DNA of 37,869 nt, from NCBI GenBank assembly GCA_017519865.1, contig JAFWRQ010000005.1:1-37869 (forward strand). The letters are read 5' to 3'. Origin of the DNA: Bacteroidales bacterium (lineage in GTDB: Bacteria; Bacteroidota; Bacteroidia; Bacteroidales; UBA932). The first letter of the stretch is position 1. Each line of letters starts with the position of its first letter. Under the pieces are notes generated by a model. The model was not told the DNA's origin. It saw only the letters and a list, made by a program, of their open reading frames with translations, and did no database searches. Both the position numbers and the translations under genes were made by a program. Below are positions 25,280-33,202 of the stretch, one piece after another.

Positions 25280-26203
25280 ATGCTTTTCCTGATCCTGGCC
25301 ATACTCTGCGGTTCGCTGTTCTCGATCGTCTTCAAACTGTGCCAAAGGCACGGTGTAGACGGCCTTCAGGTGACTTTCCTCAATTATTCGATTGCCTTTC
25401 TGTTCACCTTGCTGCCCATCATCGCCAGGGCTGTGTTCGATAGTGCGACTTCTGCGGGAGACTTCGTCCCAGTACCTTCTTCGTGGCCTCTGGCTTTTGT
25501 CCAGGGAGCATTGTTCATGACGGGCTTCAGCATCATGGACCGCAGCACCAGGAAGTCCGGCGTGGCCCTTACGACGGTGTGCGCGCGTGCTTCCCTGATA
25601 CTGCCCGTACTGCTCAGCTGGGTCCTGCTGGGGCAGCCCGCACCATCCTGGCTGCCGGTTCTGCTGACAGTTGCTGCTATGGTCCTTATAGTGGGTCCCA
25701 TCGGGTCCGGGTGGAATGGGAAAAGGGTCGCGGACCGGCCTGCAAGGCGTCATGCGACCATGTTCGCCCTGCTGGGCGTATTCTTCGTGTTCGGTCTTTC
25801 GGATTTCTTCCTCAAGGTAGTCCAGCATTCGGTCGAAAAGGTCCATTCCGCCGATCCTGCCTTGATGGAGCGGCAGCTCAGTTCATTGACCTGCATCATT
25901 TTCCTCATGGCGTCCATTGTAGGGCTGGCGGTCTGTCTCCTGTCGGGCTCTTTCCGCAAGCATAAGGTTACGTGGGCGACCGTGGGCTGGGGAGCGCTGC
26001 TGGGGTTCGCGAACATAGGCTGCACCTATTGCATGCTGCGCGCACTCGGGGTAATGTCGACGGGATTGTATTATCCGCTCTACAATATCGGCATAGTGCT
26101 CGTGGCGGCACTGGCCGGAATCCTTTTCTTCAATGAAAGGCTGAAATGGGCTCAGGTTGCCGGACTGGTACTGGCCGTCGCCGCCATAGCCTTGTCCTTT
26201 TGA
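25280..26203 (+). CDS. EamA/DMT superfamily transporter
   Basis: 307 residues in about ten hydrophobic helices, arranged as two five-helix halves as in drug/metabolite transporters. The C-terminal half ends with YYPLYNIGIVLVAALAGILF, then FFNERLKWAQVAGLVLAVAAI, a typical EamA closing. The first half is less canonical, and a charged loop (VADRPARRHAT) divides the two. It starts 12 nt after the FucP-type gene, so they are probably co-transcribed. The substrate is unknown. Confidence 0.82.
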   Translation: MLFLILAILCGSLFSIVFKLCQRHGVDGLQVTFLNYSIAFLFTLLPIIARAVFDSATSAGDFVPVPSSWPLAFVQGALFMTGFSIMDRSTRKSGVALTTVCARASLILPVLLSWVLLGQPAPSWLPVLLTVAAMVLIVGPIGSGWNGKRVADRPARRHATMFALLGVFFVFGLSDFFLKVVQHSVEKVHSADPALMERQLSSLTCIIFLMASIVGLAVCLLSGSFRKHKVTWATVGWGALLGFANIGCTYCMLRALGVMSTGLYYPLYNIGIVLVAALAGILFFNERLKWAQVAGLVLAVAAIALSF

Positions 26204-26271
26204 ATACTAGGCGGGGGAATAGTATCACTGACTCTTGCAATTAGGACATATTTTCCCCAAATTTGTGAGGT

Positions 26272-27180
26272 ATGTGGAATAAACCCTGGAGATTTGCGGA
26301 GGGCTTCGCCATCGGAGGAGGCCTCGTTGTCCTTGGCCTGCTGCTGCAGTGGGCCCTGGGCCCCGTCGAATGGGGCCTGCTGGCCTTTCCGGTCAATCTC
26401 GCAGTCGCTGCGCTCCTCCTTGTCGCCATAGTCGTTACTTATGCCCTTCGGCGTAAGGTATATGCCTTCGACTGGATGATGCATATCCAAGCGGCGGTGC
26501 CTGCCATCGCCTGGGCCCTGGCTCTGACCATCGTCATGGGCCTGACCGTACAGACCGACAGGGGAGGTATCCCGTGGCTGTCACAGATGTTGACTTTCTG
26601 GCCCTTCGTACTCGTGTACGCATGGATGGTTTTCATCGCTGGCCTGTCTTCGCTCAACCATATCATGCACTTCAGGATCAAGGAGATACCATTCATTTTG
26701 AACCATCTTGGAGTGTTCATTGCCCTCGTCTCCGGCACTTTGGGAGGCGCCGACCTGCAGCAGTTGGAACTTACTGCCGAGAAGGATGTTCCGGAGTCCG
26801 TGGCTATGGACGAAATGGGTTTCAGGCACGACCTGGACTTCTCGGTGGAACTGCATTCATTCATCATCGAGGAGTATCCGCCGGAGACCTCGCCCATGCG
26901 TATGCCCAAGCGCTTCGCTTCGGATGTATCGGTACATACAAAGGGCGGCCGTACCGTCCGGGGGACGGTGGAGGTCAACAAGCCGTTGAAGGTGGATGGA
27001 TGGAAGATTTACCAGTACGACTACGATGACAGCAGGCCTGGCGAGGTCAGCATATTCGAGATCGTCCGCGATCCCTGGCTGCCGCTGGTCTATGCTGGCA
27101 TCTTCATGATGCTTGCAGGAGCCGTATGCGTGCTGTTTTTCATGGCCCCTAAACCGGGAAAAAAGGAGGACAGGGTATGA
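26272..27180 (+). CDS. resB: ResB-like cytochrome c biogenesis protein
   Basis: 302 residues, short for ResB. Four or five hydrophobic helices precede a periplasmic domain, then a last helix (PLVYAGIFMMLAGAVCVLFF). The ResB C-terminal signature is clear: VNKPLKVDGWKIYQYDY, then SRPGEVSIFEIVRDPWLPLV. A conserved His lies in FILNHLGVFIALVSG. ResB works with CcsA (ResC) to hand heme to apocytochrome c in System II. It overlaps the CcsA gene by 4 nt (ATGA). A possible -7 (CAAATTTG, one mismatch) lies only 6-14 nt before the ATG. Confidence 0.88.
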   Translation: MWNKPWRFAEGFAIGGGLVVLGLLLQWALGPVEWGLLAFPVNLAVAALLLVAIVVTYALRRKVYAFDWMMHIQAAVPAIAWALALTIVMGLTVQTDRGGIPWLSQMLTFWPFVLVYAWMVFIAGLSSLNHIMHFRIKEIPFILNHLGVFIALVSGTLGGADLQQLELTAEKDVPESVAMDEMGFRHDLDFSVELHSFIIEEYPPETSPMRMPKRFASDVSVHTKGGRTVRGTVEVNKPLKVDGWKIYQYDYDDSRPGEVSIFEIVRDPWLPLVYAGIFMMLAGAVCVLFFMAPKPGKKEDRV

Positions 27181-27956
27181 GTTGGGATCTGTTCATCTGG
27201 TTCGCCCTCGCAGCCGTCCTTTGCTGGGCGGCGGGTGCATTCTTTGCCTGGAAGGACCGCCGCGCGTCCGCCTGCACCCTGACAGGGCTTGGAATTGCGG
27301 TATTCTTCGCATTTATCCTCGGAATGTGGATTTCGCTCGAGCGTCCGCCCCTGCGGACGATGGGGGAGACGAGGCTGTGGTACTCATTCTTCGTTCCCGT
27401 AGCCGGCCTGCTGGTGTACGGCCGCTGGCGCTATAAGTGGATCCTTTCGTTCAGCACAATACTTTCGCTGGTATTCATCTGCGTCAATCTCTTGAAGCCG
27501 GAGATCCATTCCAAGGCCCTTATGCCTGCGCTTCAGAGTCCGTGGTTCGCACCTCACGTCATTGTCTATATGTTTGCGTATGCCCTTCTTGGGGCTGCGA
27601 CCCTGATGGCTGTCTTCCTGCTGTTCTTCCGCAGGGGTCGCACAACAGCACACGAGGTCGCCCTGACGGACAACCTCGTGTATACGGGACTGGCGTTCCT
27701 GACTTTCGGAATGCTTTTCGGGGCGCTTTGGGCCAAGGAGGCATGGGGGCATTACTGGTCGTGGGACCCGAAGGAAACCTGGGCAGCCATCACATGGCTG
27801 GCTTACCTGCTGTACATCCATTTCCGCAAGGCGGAGCCGGATGACTGGCGCAGGGCGTGCTGGATCCTCCTTTTGGCATTTATCTGCCTTCAGATGTGCT
27901 GGTGGGGGATCAATTACCTCCCCTCAGCCCGCGCAACAAGCGTCCACGTCTACTGA
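27177..27956 (+). CDS. ccsA: CcsA-like cytochrome c biogenesis protein (heme handling)
   Basis: 259 residues with about eight membrane helices. The tryptophan-rich WWD-type heme loop reads WAKEAWGHYWSWDPKETW, with His residues for heme axial binding in APHVIVYMFAYALLG and near the C-terminus. It is the partner of ResB upstream; together they make a two-gene System II. No cytochrome c gene lies in the window, so its client must be elsewhere (NrfA/NrfH is a common client in Bacteroidota). It ends 3 nt from the nitroreductase stop. Confidence 0.92.
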   Translation: MSWDLFIWFALAAVLCWAAGAFFAWKDRRASACTLTGLGIAVFFAFILGMWISLERPPLRTMGETRLWYSFFVPVAGLLVYGRWRYKWILSFSTILSLVFICVNLLKPEIHSKALMPALQSPWFAPHVIVYMFAYALLGAATLMAVFLLFFRRGRTTAHEVALTDNLVYTGLAFLTFGMLFGALWAKEAWGHYWSWDPKETWAAITWLAYLLYIHFRKAEPDDWRRACWILLLAFICLQMCWWGINYLPSARATSVHVY

Positions 27957-27959
27957 CGG

Positions 27960-28595
27960 TCAGAAGAACTTTACGATCTCGTCGATGGGCTTGCGGTCCG
28001 GGCGACGGGGGTCGGAGGCTCGCTTGCCGAGGCTGATGACCGCCATTACCTGCTCGGTCTGGGGAATGCCGAGGATCTGGCGCAGGGCGTCGGACTCGCG
28101 CATGCCCATGATGAGGGTATCGAAGCCCTGTTCGCGTGCCTTAAGGATAAGGTAGGCGTTGCTGAGACCGTTGTCATAGGCTCCCCAGCCGTCTCCAACT
28201 TCGTTGACTTGCTCCCCGCGGCCGAAACCGGCCTGACCCTTGACAAAGGTCGAGACGATCATGACGGGAGCGTTGGCGGTGTTGCGGGCGTTTCCCGCAC
28301 CGATGTGTTCCTTGATGGCAGCCACCTTGTCCTCGCTCATTGCTACATAGTAGCGTGTGGTCTGTGAGTTTGCCCATGTGGGGGCTTCCTGGGTAGTGGC
28401 GATGAGCGCGCGGACCTCGGCCTCGGTTATGGTCGTGCCGGCCTGGTAGTCGCGTACACTGCGGCGCGAGGCGACTATCTCGTCAAAGGAGGAGCCGGAG
28501 GCGGCCGGAGCGCCGCTCTTGGGGCTGCTGCCGCAACCCGGCAGAAGCATCAGTGCAGCGAATGCCGCCGCAATTAGGGAAAACGTCCGTTTCAT
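27960..28595 (-). CDS. Nitroreductase family protein, predicted lipoprotein
   Basis: 211 residues. A signal peptide with a lipobox-like end (AALMLLPGCGSS) precedes the nitroreductase fold: IVASRRSVRDYQAGTTITE (FMN-binding Arg-Arg-Ser), then APTWANSQTTRYYV and the C-terminal LGKRASDPRRPDRKPIDEI. Most family members are cytoplasmic FMN enzymes reducing nitro or quinone compounds with NAD(P)H. Here the signal predicts a place outside the cytoplasm, so both the flavin and the electron donor need explaining. An exact -7 element is 26 nt upstream. Confidence 0.88.
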   Translation of the reverse strand: MKRTFSLIAAAFAALMLLPGCGSSPKSGAPAASGSSFDEIVASRRSVRDYQAGTTITEAEVRALIATTQEAPTWANSQTTRYYVAMSEDKVAAIKEHIGAGNARNTANAPVMIVSTFVKGQAGFGRGEQVNEVGDGWGAYDNGLSNAYLILKAREQGFDTLIMGMRESDALRQILGIPQTEQVMAVISLGKRASDPRRPDRKPIDEIVKFF

Positions 28596-28620
28596 AATTG
28601 TGCGATATGTTTGATTATTA

Positions 28621-28628
28621 CAAAGATA
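28621..28628 (-). promoter_or_regulatory. -7 promoter element for the nitroreductase gene
   Basis: Reverse-strand TATCTTTG, an exact TAnnTTTG match, 25 nt before the start codon. A rightward near-match (TATATTTA, 28661-28668) precedes the esterase gene. Confidence 0.6.
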
Positions 28629-28697
28629 GGATTATTCACGGATTAATCCGTTTTTTTTCATATATTTACAGAACTAACATCTAATCCCATCCGTATT

Positions 28698-30164
28698 ATG
28701 AGAAGATTCACCTTCTTCGCCATCGCCGTCCTGCTCGTGTCGGCGTGCGGCCAGCGTTATCCCGACCATTCCGTCATCGTGAACAGTGAAGACGCTCTCG
28801 TACAGACAGTTGCCGGTACGGTCTGCGGTTACATCGAGGACGGCATCTACACCTTCAAGGGCATCGACTATGCCAAGGCAAAGCGTTTCGAGGCCCCGGA
28901 GGATCCAGACCCCTGGGAAGGTGTCCAGACAGCACTCTATTACGGCAACCAATGCCATCAGGCCCCCAGGCTCACCTGGCAGGACGACTGCGAAGCATTC
29001 CTCTATCAGTGGGATGATGGCGTTCAGTCCGACGATTGCCTGAACCTCAATGTCTGGACCAAGGGCATCAACGACGGCGGCAAGCGTCCCGTGATGGTAT
29101 GGCTCCACGGCGGCGGCTATGCGATGGGTGCCAGCAGCGAACTCCCGTTCTATGACGGTACCAACCTGGCCAAGAAAGACGTTGTGCTCGTGAGCATCAA
29201 CCACAGACTCAATTTCCTGGGCTATCTGGACCTGTCCGATTTCGGAGAGAAGTACAAGTATTCGGGTGTGGCTGGTGTAATGGATATGGTAAAGGCCCTT
29301 GAGTGGGTCCATAAGAATATCGCAGCATTCGGCGGAGACCCTGACAACGTGACGATTTTCGGACAGTCCGGAGGCGGCGGCAAGGTCAATATCCTCCTTG
29401 GTGCTCCCTCTGCCAAGGGACTTTTCCATCGCGGTATCATTGAGAGCGGTTCCATGACCTCCCTGATGAACCAGGAAACGGCACGTGCGATGGGCCGTGC
29501 CGTCGTTGCAAAACTCGGCCTTGACGAGAAGACCATCGACCGCATCCAGACCATCCCTTATTCAGAGTTGCTGGCTGCGGCTACCGAAGCGGTCGTAGAA
29601 CAGAATCCCCGGAACACGTTCTATCGTTTGTACGGCGCCGGCATGTGGTGCTCTCCTGTCCTGGATGGCGAGGTGATACCTTATCCGCTTAACGATGAAA
29701 GGGTTGCTGAGATTTCCGCCGGGCTTCCGACCATTATCGGATGCAACTTCTCGGAGAACGGAATGCTCCGCTCCGTATACAACAATGCCGAGATGCGCCG
29801 CAAGTTGGACGGTACATCCTATCTTTATGTCTTCGCTAAGCCTTCTCCCCATATGGACGGCACATTCCACACTAACCACTGTACCGAGATGCCCTTCGTG
29901 TTCAACAACATCTGGCTCGGCCGCTTCATGGTGGGATGTGACAAGAGTGCCTACAAACTTGCAGACTTCATGAGCGACGTATGGGTCTCCTTTGCAAAGG
30001 ACGGAGTACCCGATGTCAAGGGTTTCAAGTGGGAGGCGTACGATCCTGACACCAAGCCGATGGTGGTGTTCAACGACAAGACCACCACAGTTCACGAAGG
30101 AGACGCATTCTTCGAGGACATGGCTTCCTACAAGGCTGAAACCTGGGTTTACAGGCGCAGGTAG
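28698..30164 (+). CDS. Carboxylesterase type B family protein, predicted lipoprotein
   Basis: 488 residues with a lipoprotein signal (FFAIAVLLVSACGQRY). The alpha/beta-hydrolase features of the type B family are all present. The oxyanion-hole motif is WLHGGGYAMGASS, the nucleophile Ser224 is in FGQSGGGGK, and the catalytic His is at about 394 (HCTEMPFVFNN). The acid is probably the Glu in CNFSENGML. DDCLNLNVWT is the family signature. Substrates of such secreted esterases are carboxylic esters, possibly acyl groups on dietary polymers or host molecules; none can be named. Confidence 0.92.
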   Translation: MRRFTFFAIAVLLVSACGQRYPDHSVIVNSEDALVQTVAGTVCGYIEDGIYTFKGIDYAKAKRFEAPEDPDPWEGVQTALYYGNQCHQAPRLTWQDDCEAFLYQWDDGVQSDDCLNLNVWTKGINDGGKRPVMVWLHGGGYAMGASSELPFYDGTNLAKKDVVLVSINHRLNFLGYLDLSDFGEKYKYSGVAGVMDMVKALEWVHKNIAAFGGDPDNVTIFGQSGGGGKVNILLGAPSAKGLFHRGIIESGSMTSLMNQETARAMGRAVVAKLGLDEKTIDRIQTIPYSELLAAATEAVVEQNPRNTFYRLYGAGMWCSPVLDGEVIPYPLNDERVAEISAGLPTIIGCNFSENGMLRSVYNNAEMRRKLDGTSYLYVFAKPSPHMDGTFHTNHCTEMPFVFNNIWLGRFMVGCDKSAYKLADFMSDVWVSFAKDGVPDVKGFKWEAYDPDTKPMVVFNDKTTTVHEGDAFFEDMASYKAETWVYRRR

Positions 30165-30242
30165 TAGGGACGGACAGAAAGGCCTGACTCCTTCAGTTGG
30201 AAAAGTGTGCCGTATGGATTGTTTTCTATCGGAAATTATTCC

Positions 30243-30250
30243 TATATTTG
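30243..30250 (+). promoter_or_regulatory. -7 promoter element for the GlsB-like gene
   Basis: TATATTTG, an exact TAnnTTTG match, 46 nt before the start. A TTG about 21 nt further upstream can serve as the -33 element, the best such pair in the window. Confidence 0.65.
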
Positions 30251-30296
30251 CTCTGACTGACCAAGTTATAAACCTCAATCACTAAAACTAAAAGCC

Positions 30297-30557
30297 ATGA
30301 ACATCCTTCTCACTTTGCTCTTCGGAGCCATCGCTGGCTGGCTTGCCGGCTTCTTTGTCATCAAGGACAAGGGCGGACTCATCTGGAACATCATCATCGG
30401 TCTCCTCGGCGGATTCGTAGGCGGCTGGCTGCTCGGCCTCATTGGCGCAGGCGGCTCCTTCTGGTCACAGTGGTATGGCCAGATCGTCAGTGCCCTCATC
30501 GGCGCCGTGGTCCTGCTGTGGGTCTGGAACCTTCTCAAGAAATTGTTCAAGAAGTAG
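30297..30557 (+). CDS. GlsB/YeaQ/YmgE family small membrane protein
   Basis: 86 residues, three hydrophobic helices with many glycines: LFGAIAGWLAGFFVIKDKGG, IIIGLLGGFVGGWLLGLIGA, and a last helix IVSALIGAVVLLWVWNLLKK. This matches the transglycosylase-associated (YeaQ/YmgE) family, linked to general stress in other bacteria; its molecular role is unknown. It stands alone with its own promoter and a strong terminator. Confidence 0.92.
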   Translation: MNILLTLLFGAIAGWLAGFFVIKDKGGLIWNIIIGLLGGFVGGWLLGLIGAGGSFWSQWYGQIVSALIGAVVLLWVWNLLKKLFKK

Positions 30558-30584
30558 GCCTTTTCCCCCGAACACAAACAAATG

Positions 30585-30619
30585 CCTCCGTCCTTGCGTG
30601 TGCAGGGACGGAGGTTTTT
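30585..30619 (+). terminator. Intrinsic terminator after the GlsB-like gene
   Basis: CCTCCGTCC (30585-30593) pairs with GGACGGAGG (30606-30614) around a 12-nt loop, followed by TTTTTG. It lies 28 nt after the stop. Confidence 0.85.
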
Positions 30620-30647
30620 GTTGGTATGGTAGAACGAGTCAGTGAAT

Positions 30648-31007
30648 CTATCCGTTGCTCAAAGAATGCAGCCTGATGGAGAAATAACCTTTCCCGTCCA
30701 GATACGCAAGTGCATCATTCAGCAGCGCTTGTTTCCTGGCTTCGTCCAGATCCGAATGGAAAAGGATCGCGATGAAATTCTCCAATGCGTGGTCAGACAG
30801 TTTCCCGGTCTCCACGAGATACCAGACAGGGTTCTTCTGCTGCAGGACCGCGTCAAGGTCGAAGGGCAGGTTTGCCTTGTCAAACTCATCCTTGACGTTT
30901 GACAGCGTGTAATCCGGCGTATCGCCGTCCAGCAGACCCAGTTTCCGGGCTATCATCAGCAGCATCTCGCCCAGGCGGTCAATCTCTCTGAGAATGAAAT
31001 CTTCCAT
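30648..31007 (-). CDS. Small protein of unknown function in the sigma-factor operon
   Basis: 119 residues, soluble, mostly helical. The opening MEDFILREIDRLGEMLLMIA recalls small uncharacterised helical proteins of the DUF6483 type, but I am not sure of the match. The centre (LPFDLDAVLQQKNPVWYLVE) and the helical C-terminus (ARKQALLNDALAYLDGKGYF) show no catalytic motif. The start is 2 nt after the stop of the membrane-protein gene, so it is the third gene of the sigma-factor operon and probably works with it. Confidence 0.7.
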   Translation of the reverse strand: MEDFILREIDRLGEMLLMIARKLGLLDGDTPDYTLSNVKDEFDKANLPFDLDAVLQQKNPVWYLVETGKLSDHALENFIAILFHSDLDEARKQALLNDALAYLDGKGYFSIRLHSLSNG

Positions 31008-31009
31008 AC

Positions 31010-31603
31010 TTATTCGTCTTTTATTCTAAGGCGCTCGATAATGTCGTCGCAGGCATTCAACAAACGTTTGGCGGAGTAATATTCCAGGGCCAATGTCCCT
31101 ACACACAGAAGTGCAACGAGTATCCCTCTTCTCCACATCAACTCGGCACTGATATTCATCGAGGTCATAAAGATCACGGCACCAACGACGAATGCGAAGA
31201 AATAGACGCAGATCCCGGTCTCCAGGATGACATACCTTTTTTTGAACTTGCGCAGGGTTTCAGTAGTTGACAGGATGTCTCCATTGTAGATTTCTTCTTC
31301 TCGGACACCGTTATAGGCCCAGTATACACCGGGGATGAAAATGACGCTGAAGACGATCAGGGAGAGCGTAAGCCACCAGGCCATACCTTGTACGAAACTC
31401 AAGATGACCGCTAGTATGCAGCACGCGGCTCCAAGCGGAACCATTTTTTTAGAAAGGAAAAGCCTGCGCACATCCTTTTTCATCGCATGCTGTATCAGCT
31501 GCTCGTTTATGATCTGCTGTTTGTCGAACCGTTCTTTCAGCGCGGCATAATCCTGCCGCATCTGCTCCAGTTCCTGATTGATATCGAATTCTTCCTTGTT
31601 CAT
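31010..31603 (-). CDS. Membrane protein paired with the sigma factor (candidate anti-sigma factor)
   Basis: 197 residues. The first ~50 are a charged cytoplasmic helix or coiled coil (FDINQELEQMRQDYAALKER). Four hydrophobic segments follow: LGAACCILAVILSFVQGMAW, LTLSLIVFSVIFIPGVYWAY, GICVYFFAFVVGAVIFMTSM and GILVALLCVGTLALEYYSAK, with a cytoplasmic loop between the second and third. It is not a FecR or RseA homologue that I can recognise. Position directly after the sigma gene (11-nt gap) is where anti-sigma factors sit, so this role is a reasonable inference. The ATG at 31603 was chosen because it lies after the sigma stop. Confidence 0.78.
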   Translation of the reverse strand: MNKEEFDINQELEQMRQDYAALKERFDKQQIINEQLIQHAMKKDVRRLFLSKKMVPLGAACCILAVILSFVQGMAWWLTLSLIVFSVIFIPGVYWAYNGVREEEIYNGDILSTTETLRKFKKRYVILETGICVYFFAFVVGAVIFMTSMNISAELMWRRGILVALLCVGTLALEYYSAKRLLNACDDIIERLRIKDE

Positions 31604-31614
31604 AGCATGGGTGA

Positions 31615-32097
31615 TTAAAGATGGGACTTTTTGAGTTCTTCCTTGATCCGATGCAGTTGGAAAGAAACATTCTTCACCGAGATGCCGATGATGGCACCAA
31701 TCTCCTCGTAACTCAGGCCTTCGAGCCACAGGAGGATAATGGCGCGGTCCACCAGGCCCAGTTGATTGATGCGGGCATAAAGGCGCTTGGTCTGAAGCGC
31801 CCGGTCGTCCGCATCCTCGAACGGGTCTATGTCCACGCTCAAGGCAACCCGTTCGCCGCCCCGGCGCCGTTTCTTGTCGGCATTGAGACAGCAGTTGAGC
31901 GCGACGCGGTAAATCCAGGTCCGGACATCGGACTCGGAGCGGAATGAATCGTAACCCTTCCAGAGCCTGATCAGAATCTCCTGGAAGAGGTCGTCGATCT
32001 CATCCGTGTCCTTGGAGAACATATAGCACACCGAGTAGATGGTGCTCTTGTGCTCCCGGACCAAATGGGTGAATTCTTGTTCCTTATTATCCATCAT
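31615..32097 (-). CDS. ECF-type RNA polymerase sigma factor
   Basis: 160 residues with sigma region 2 and region 4 only, the ECF group layout. Region 2 contains DEIDDLFQEILIRLWKGYDS and TWIYRVALNCCLN; region 4 is a helix-turn-helix, LSYEEIGAIIGISVKNVSFQ. A basic linker (ADKKRRRGGERVAL) lies between. It directs RNA polymerase to a small set of promoters. The start is the ATG at 32097 or the next at 32094; a GTG further upstream is less likely. It heads a three-gene leftward operon; no -7 TAnnTTTG element was found upstream, which would be consistent with autoregulation at its own motif. Confidence 0.92.
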   Translation of the reverse strand: MMDNKEQEFTHLVREHKSTIYSVCYMFSKDTDEIDDLFQEILIRLWKGYDSFRSESDVRTWIYRVALNCCLNADKKRRRGGERVALSVDIDPFEDADDRALQTKRLYARINQLGLVDRAIILLWLEGLSYEEIGAIIGISVKNVSFQLHRIKEELKKSHL

Positions 32098-32271
32098 TTT
32101 TCGAATCTGCACCCGTTAGACAGCAAAACCCGCGAAAAACTATAAAACAACCTGCAGGAGAAGATTCAGTTCCATTATACGGCGTGAAGATACTGACATT
32201 CTGCCATATGTGCAAATCTCTGAGACGGCATGGAATTTGCGGCCGAATATATAGACCAAAAATTAATGGCA
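32098..32271. other. Intergenic region between the sigma-factor operon and the lipoprotein gene
   Basis: This 174-nt divergent gap must hold promoters for both sides, but no exact TAnnTTTG element is present on either strand. A 6-bp inverted repeat (GCAAAT 32212-32217, ATTTGC 32235-32240) is too short to interpret. Promoters recognised by the neighbouring ECF sigma factor are possible here. Confidence 0.4.
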
Positions 32272-33165
32272 ATGAAGACACGACAATTATTTGCGCTTGC
32301 AAGCGCTCTTCTTTTTTCTATCGCCGGATTGACCTCCTGCGAAAAGGATAATCCAGTGAAGGATGCGGACGAGGCGCTCGGAAAATATGAGATTGCGGAT
32401 GCTTCCAGTCCCATACAATGCATCGAACTCACCAGAGACGGTGAATACATCGTCACCAAGAACCCCTCCAAAACCAAGGCTGACAGCGATTTGGAACTGA
32501 ACGATGTCTGGGTCTACGGAGAATTCTCTTTCGTCGACGGAGCGTATTTACTCCAAGGGTTCGGTAAAATCGTGATTGACCTGCTGAGCGGCGGTGCCGC
32601 TGAGATCCTGATCGACGGTAACGGCTGGGATCCCTTCACGGTCCATGCCAATCTGGCATCCACGGTCCAGGAAACGACAATCAACCGGAGCCTCTGCCAC
32701 CACTGGGACTTCAAGAAAACCTACTTCTCGCTTTCTTTCAGCGACTTGCCTTACCTGGATTTCAGTTTTGAACTGCCTGGCTGCGACTTCTCGAGATGGT
32801 TCGAGAAAACCGGCGACAAGGAGGGCGAACAAGAGTTGGAAAAGGAATGCAAGGGACTCATTTTCACGGAAAACGGTACCTATGCGGTCCTCTTCGACGG
32901 TGGCAAGGTCAATGTCGGTTCCTGGTCCTGGGAGAACAGCAAGGACGGTTCCCTCAATTGCGAATGGAGCAATCAGTATCAGTCTTTCTTTAAGGATTAC
33001 CGCTTCCATGGTTCCCTTACCGTGGATGTCACGGAGGAAGACCCTGCCACTTGCACCATCGTCCGTTCTTTTGAAACCACGATGGACCGTTACAGACTCT
33101 TCCGCGGCTATACCTCCCACGGTATGAAGACTTCTCTCACATACTATTTGGAGGAGTCAAAATAA
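32272..33165 (+). CDS. Lipoprotein of unknown function with two lipocalin-like halves
   Basis: 297 residues. The signal peptide ends in a lipobox (SIAGLTSCEKDN). The mature part shows two beta-rich halves with similar patterns: LTRDGEYIVTK then GEFSFVDGAYLLQGFG, and FTENGTYAVLFDGGKVNVGS then WENSKDGSLNCEWS. Such Trp/Tyr-rich strands resemble lipocalin-like Bacteroidota lipoproteins, but no family is certain. Several cysteines lie in the second half. The ATG at 32272 gives a proper signal peptide; an in-frame ATG at 32230 would bury it. It is divergent from the sigma-factor operon, so it could be a target of that factor. Confidence 0.75.
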   Translation: MKTRQLFALASALLFSIAGLTSCEKDNPVKDADEALGKYEIADASSPIQCIELTRDGEYIVTKNPSKTKADSDLELNDVWVYGEFSFVDGAYLLQGFGKIVIDLLSGGAAEILIDGNGWDPFTVHANLASTVQETTINRSLCHHWDFKKTYFSLSFSDLPYLDFSFELPGCDFSRWFEKTGDKEGEQELEKECKGLIFTENGTYAVLFDGGKVNVGSWSWENSKDGSLNCEWSNQYQSFFKDYRFHGSLTVDVTEEDPATCTIVRSFETTMDRYRLFRGYTSHGMKTSLTYYLEESK

Positions 33166-33202
33166 CAAGTCCTAAGTGGACTACGCAGGGACCACCCATC
33201 GA

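Noticed and set aside
26204-26225. Weak hairpin ATACTA/TAGTAT between the EamA and ResB genes
   Set aside because: Six A/T-rich pairs with a 10-nt loop and no T-run; too unstable to call a terminator.
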